This document shows positions 61,260 through 64,000 of a stretch of 64,000 nucleotides of DNA, piece by piece; the stretch's first letter is position 1, and the number at the start of each line of letters is the position of its first letter. Source of the DNA: Bacillus sp. ISL-41. Lineage in GTDB: Bacteria; Bacillota; Bacilli; Bacillales; Cytobacillaceae. A program made the translations under genes and the position numbers. The notes beneath the pieces are model-generated. The model was given only the letters and a program-made list of their open reading frames with translations, had not been told where the DNA came from and searched no databases. The stretch is from contig NZ_JAGGQP010000003.1 of NCBI RefSeq assembly GCF_018613235.1, forward strand, positions 1 through 64,000, read 5' to 3'.

Positions 61260-64000
61260 TTAACCTCTTCCTGCAGCGGTCATCCATTCAAACTGTCGGA
61301 GTTTTACTTCGTATAGTGTCAATGGATCGCGGTACAGCTCCGGGTTGATTCTCATTTTTTCAAGTTCGTTCTTGCCATAATCGATTTCCGATTTGGCTTC
61401 TTCTACTGCTGCTTCAAGTACGTTGAATGGGTTTTTGAAGAACAGATTCACATCGCGTTCAATCGATTTTTCGAAAATCTCGAATTGCTGCAGGAACCTT
61501 TTCGCGATGGTTACGCCAATATCATAATAGTCTTCTGTCTCCAGATAGGTTTTGTATCGGTTATAAAGCATCGCATTGTTTTGCGGCAGCACGCCAAGCA
61601 GCTTGCCGGCGCTCTTCAGGAAGAACTGCTGCGGTGTCGAGCGGTTCATGATGTTGACATTTTCATAGTGAACACCGTTCGTCATCCGGCTTGCATCACG
61701 GCGCCAGTCATCAAGCACCCTGAAATCACAGTCAAGACTGATCCGTTCATCTCCATACATTGAGTTAAAGCCCTCGGCCATTTCATTCAAGTAGTTTTGG
61801 CTATGCTCGAATTCGTCCTTCGAATGCTGAATCCAGCCCTGCAAATCTTCATGGAATTTCGGCAATACAGTTTCATCGAGATAGTCCTTTATCTTCTTGT
61901 TCATTGCTTCATCCATTTCAGTATGGATTTTTCCAAAATCGCTGTCCTCTGTCACCAATTCAGAACAACTCCGCAGGATTTCCGGGATTCTTTCAATGAT
62001 TTCAGCGCGGGTTTCATCCTTGATTTTACGATATGATTTCTGAATGGATTTCGATTTCTCTTCTTCAATGTCTCCCAGCTGATTGATGGCACCGTTCAGC
62101 TTGCTCACCATTTCTTCGTTCCAGTTGATTGTTTCCATATGGGTATTCTCAATTTCAATCCGTTTATCAAGCAAATACGTAATGGCCCTTCTGACAAAGA
62201 ATTGCAGTTTTGCTGTGCGCTCCTGCTCGATGTCGACTTTCCTGTTGTTTGTTTTAATAAATTCAGAGAAGTCTCTCAGCTGCTTTCCTTTGTCATAATT
62301 AGCTGAGAAAGCAAACATTTTTGCGTCAGGATAGTATTGACTGATTTCACCCCAAGTTTGGTCAAAAATTTCTACTGCCTCCTGCTGACTGTATATTGAA
62401 TCTATTTTATTCAGCAAGAAGTGTATTGGAAGCTGAGGGAAGTACTCTGAAATTTTCGAGAGGATCTCCCTTTCTTTTTCCGTAAAAGGATCATTTGCAT
62501 TGAGCACGAAAAGTAAGCTATCTGCAAACCTCAGGTAATTGTACAACGGGTGATTGTCATAGTTATTGCGATTGACTCCAGGAGTATCAATCAGCGCCAG
62601 TTCATGGTCGCGCAGGAAGGGGAATTCAGCTCTGAAATCAATGATCGTTTCATTTTTATGGTTCTGTCGGCGAACTCCTGCAGATTCCTTGAAGTCCTCG
62701 ATATCCGTGATTTGGCGGACGTCCGTATCGGTGATTTCCTGAATTTCCGGATTCTCTTCGTTCGTGAACCGGATGACCGCGGCAGTAGGAGATGTGATTA
62801 GTTCTTCTCCTATAATGGTATTGACGAAGGAAGACTTTCCATTGCCAGACAAACCGGCGATCAGCAGATTATGGACATTGGATTCTTGCAGCTCCTGGAC
62901 CAGCCACTTAATCCTGTTGCCTACCTCTATCTCATGATCCTCTGCCCAGTTGATGATTGTTTCGAATAGCTGCATGCTATCCTCGTAGCCATCATGGTAC
63001 TCGCGTGAATTCAGCACAAGATTCTCGGCATCGTGAATTGCCGACGCAGTAATGGTTCCTGGAAATACTTCATTCCACGCTATAATCGATGATGCCGACA
63101 CAAGGCTGTTAACTGGACTTGTTATTTTGAGCCAGTTAGTCAGCAACTCAGGAATAAGCGGAGAAATTTCCTTAATCAATCGATCCCCATTAATCAACTC
63201 GAAATAGGTATCCTGATAGACAGCCGAAAGATGAGTCCAGCCGTCTCTTCTATTGCCGTCCATCCCGCTGAACAATTGGTTGAATTCCCTCAGCCATGTC
63301 ATGTATGAACTTTGGTTCTTATAGCTTTCCCACAATGAGACAGCAAGCTGTTCAAACCGGCTTCGGTCAACCTGGAATAGGACGGATAATGCTTCGTTAA
63401 AATAATCCGGCGAGAATTTGCCGGTATGCCCCTGTTCTACATAATGATTCAAGACGTCGAACCACTTAGGCGAACCGGTTCGAACACCTTCATTGACCGC
63501 GAGTTCGACGGCATTATCCCAGTCCTGATGCTCTTCAAAGAAAGCACGGGCTATTTCCGTTACACCCGGATAATCCGGATCAAGCGCCACTGATTTCTTG
63601 ATGACAGCAACTGCTTTGTCAAGCTTTCCCTGCTCTATGTAAAGCGTCAATAGCTGCAGGCCGCTTTCAATCCGGAGAATAGTGCTCTCCGTTTCGATCG
63701 ACAGGTACAGGTCCTCTGCAGATGTGAGCAGACCAATCTCCAGGAATGCATCCCCCATGTTCTTTTTAGCCCATGGCTCCAGCTCATTCGTGATATTTTC
63801 CCATTTAAAAATCGCCGCTTCGTAGTCCTTGTTATGAAAATAGACCTCTCCCTGAGCAAAACGGATGTATGACAAATCAGGCATATCATTCTTCTGCTCT
63901 TCAAGGTAAAGCTCCCCGAGTACACGGACAGGGTGTGCCCTGTTCCCTGATTCCATAAAAGTTTCAAAATACGACTTTTTGATTAATTGCTCTTCAAATG
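61260..64000 (-). CDS. TPR-containing dynamin-like GTPase, start beyond the window
   Basis: Large GTPase, at least 912 residues here and open to the right edge. The N-terminal third is TPR-like (IRFAQGEVYFHNKDYEAAIF; LTLYIEQGKLDKAVAVIKKS). The GTPase has G1 GLSGNGKSS, G3 LALIDTPGVNRN and G4 LLNKIDS. Long helical segments follow (WNEEMVSKLNGAINQLGDIE; EEEKSKSIQKSYRKIK), as in bacterial dynamin-like proteins. An ATG at 63956 is internal, since the same frame runs on for 14 codons without a stop. Membrane remodelling or stress surveillance are possible roles; not established. Confidence 0.85.
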   Translation of the reverse strand, partial: FEEQLIKKSYFETFMESGNRAHPVRVLGELYLEEQKNDMPDLSYIRFAQGEVYFHNKDYEAAIFKWENITNELEPWAKKNMGDAFLEIGLLTSAEDLYLSIETESTILRIESGLQLLTLYIEQGKLDKAVAVIKKSVALDPDYPGVTEIARAFFEEHQDWDNAVELAVNEGVRTGSPKWFDVLNHYVEQGHTGKFSPDYFNEALSVLFQVDRSRFEQLAVSLWESYKNQSSYMTWLREFNQLFSGMDGNRRDGWTHLSAVYQDTYFELINGDRLIKEISPLIPELLTNWLKITSPVNSLVSASSIIAWNEVFPGTITASAIHDAENLVLNSREYHDGYEDSMQLFETIINWAEDHEIEVGNRIKWLVQELQESNVHNLLIAGLSGNGKSSFVNTIIGEELITSPTAAVIRFTNEENPEIQEITDTDVRQITDIEDFKESAGVRRQNHKNETIIDFRAEFPFLRDHELALIDTPGVNRNNYDNHPLYNYLRFADSLLFVLNANDPFTEKEREILSKISEYFPQLPIHFLLNKIDSIYSQQEAVEIFDQTWGEISQYYPDAKMFAFSANYDKGKQLRDFSEFIKTNNRKVDIEQERTAKLQFFVRRAITYLLDKRIEIENTHMETINWNEEMVSKLNGAINQLGDIEEEKSKSIQKSYRKIKDETRAEIIERIPEILRSCSELVTEDSDFGKIHTEMDEAMNKKIKDYLDETVLPKFHEDLQGWIQHSKDEFEHSQNYLNEMAEGFNSMYGDERISLDCDFRVLDDWRRDASRMTNGVHYENVNIMNRSTPQQFFLKSAGKLLGVLPQNNAMLYNRYKTYLETEDYYDIGVTIAKRFLQQFEIFEKSIERDVNLFFKNPFNVLEAAVEEAKSEIDYGKNELEKMRINPELYRDPLTLYEVKLRQFEWMTAAGRG

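Overview
The window comes from a low-GC, endospore-forming Firmicute of the family Bacillaceae, near Mesobacillus/Bacillus. Three things point there. Small acid-soluble spore proteins of the gamma, K and alpha/beta types are present. Nearly every gene has a strong AGGAGG-type ribosome binding site. Bases 4206-15653 follow the Bacillus subtilis yfhD-yfhE-yfhF-recX-yfhH-sspK-yfhJ-yfhP-mutY-yfhS-fabL-sspE-ygaB-ygaC-ygaD order in reverse. There are no rRNA, tRNA, intact mobile element, prophage or CRISPR features.

Layout. 1-3876: an intergenic repeat and an app-like oligopeptide ABC transporter (two ATPases and a lipoprotein; permeases not in the window). 4206-16392: the conserved spore/repair/lipid block, an 83-residue alpha/beta SASP and a DnaA-box cluster. 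16393-22158: a candidate structured small RNA, a KinB-type orphan sporulation kinase and a heterodimeric YfiBC-type ABC exporter. 22159-34043: an acyl-CoA catabolic region with three acyl-CoA ligases, a CaiB/racemase, a thiolase, an acyl-CoA dehydrogenase and a 3-hydroxyacyl-CoA dehydrogenase. Its sigma-54 activator (CBS-CBS-PAS-PAS-AAA-Fis) is encoded in the middle. Two -24/-12 promoters, each preceded by the same operator (AGTGTCC, 7 bases, GGACA), tie the two transcription units to that activator. 34421-38355: an EamA exporter, a pair of secreted low-complexity proteins (one lysine-rich, the next extremely acidic and repeat-built) and a YciI protein. 38495-44260: nitrite reductase nirBD with the siroheme pathway (CobA-HemD, SirB, SirC) behind a promoter with two Fnr-type sites, one at the class II position of -41.5. 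44529-56644: a DUF948-like protein, two M14 peptidases, a TetR/MBL pair with two operators, an amino-acid ABC transporter, VOC, MFS and formate/nitrite-channel genes. 56787-60853: a ribose-type ABC transporter behind a SAM-I riboswitch, probably a methylthioribose importer. 61260-64000: a TPR-dynamin-like GTPase cut by the window edge.

The most unusual non-coding signal is a set of intergenic tandem arrays. Five (at about 30818, 34244, 39136, 50800 and 59390) have periods of 20-21 bp, and each unit begins TTTA/TTTAT followed by a word specific to the locus. Two others (11464 and 26553) have 52-53 bp periods. The periods are close to whole numbers of DNA helical turns (2 and 5), and the word differs by site. 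I know of no description of such a family.
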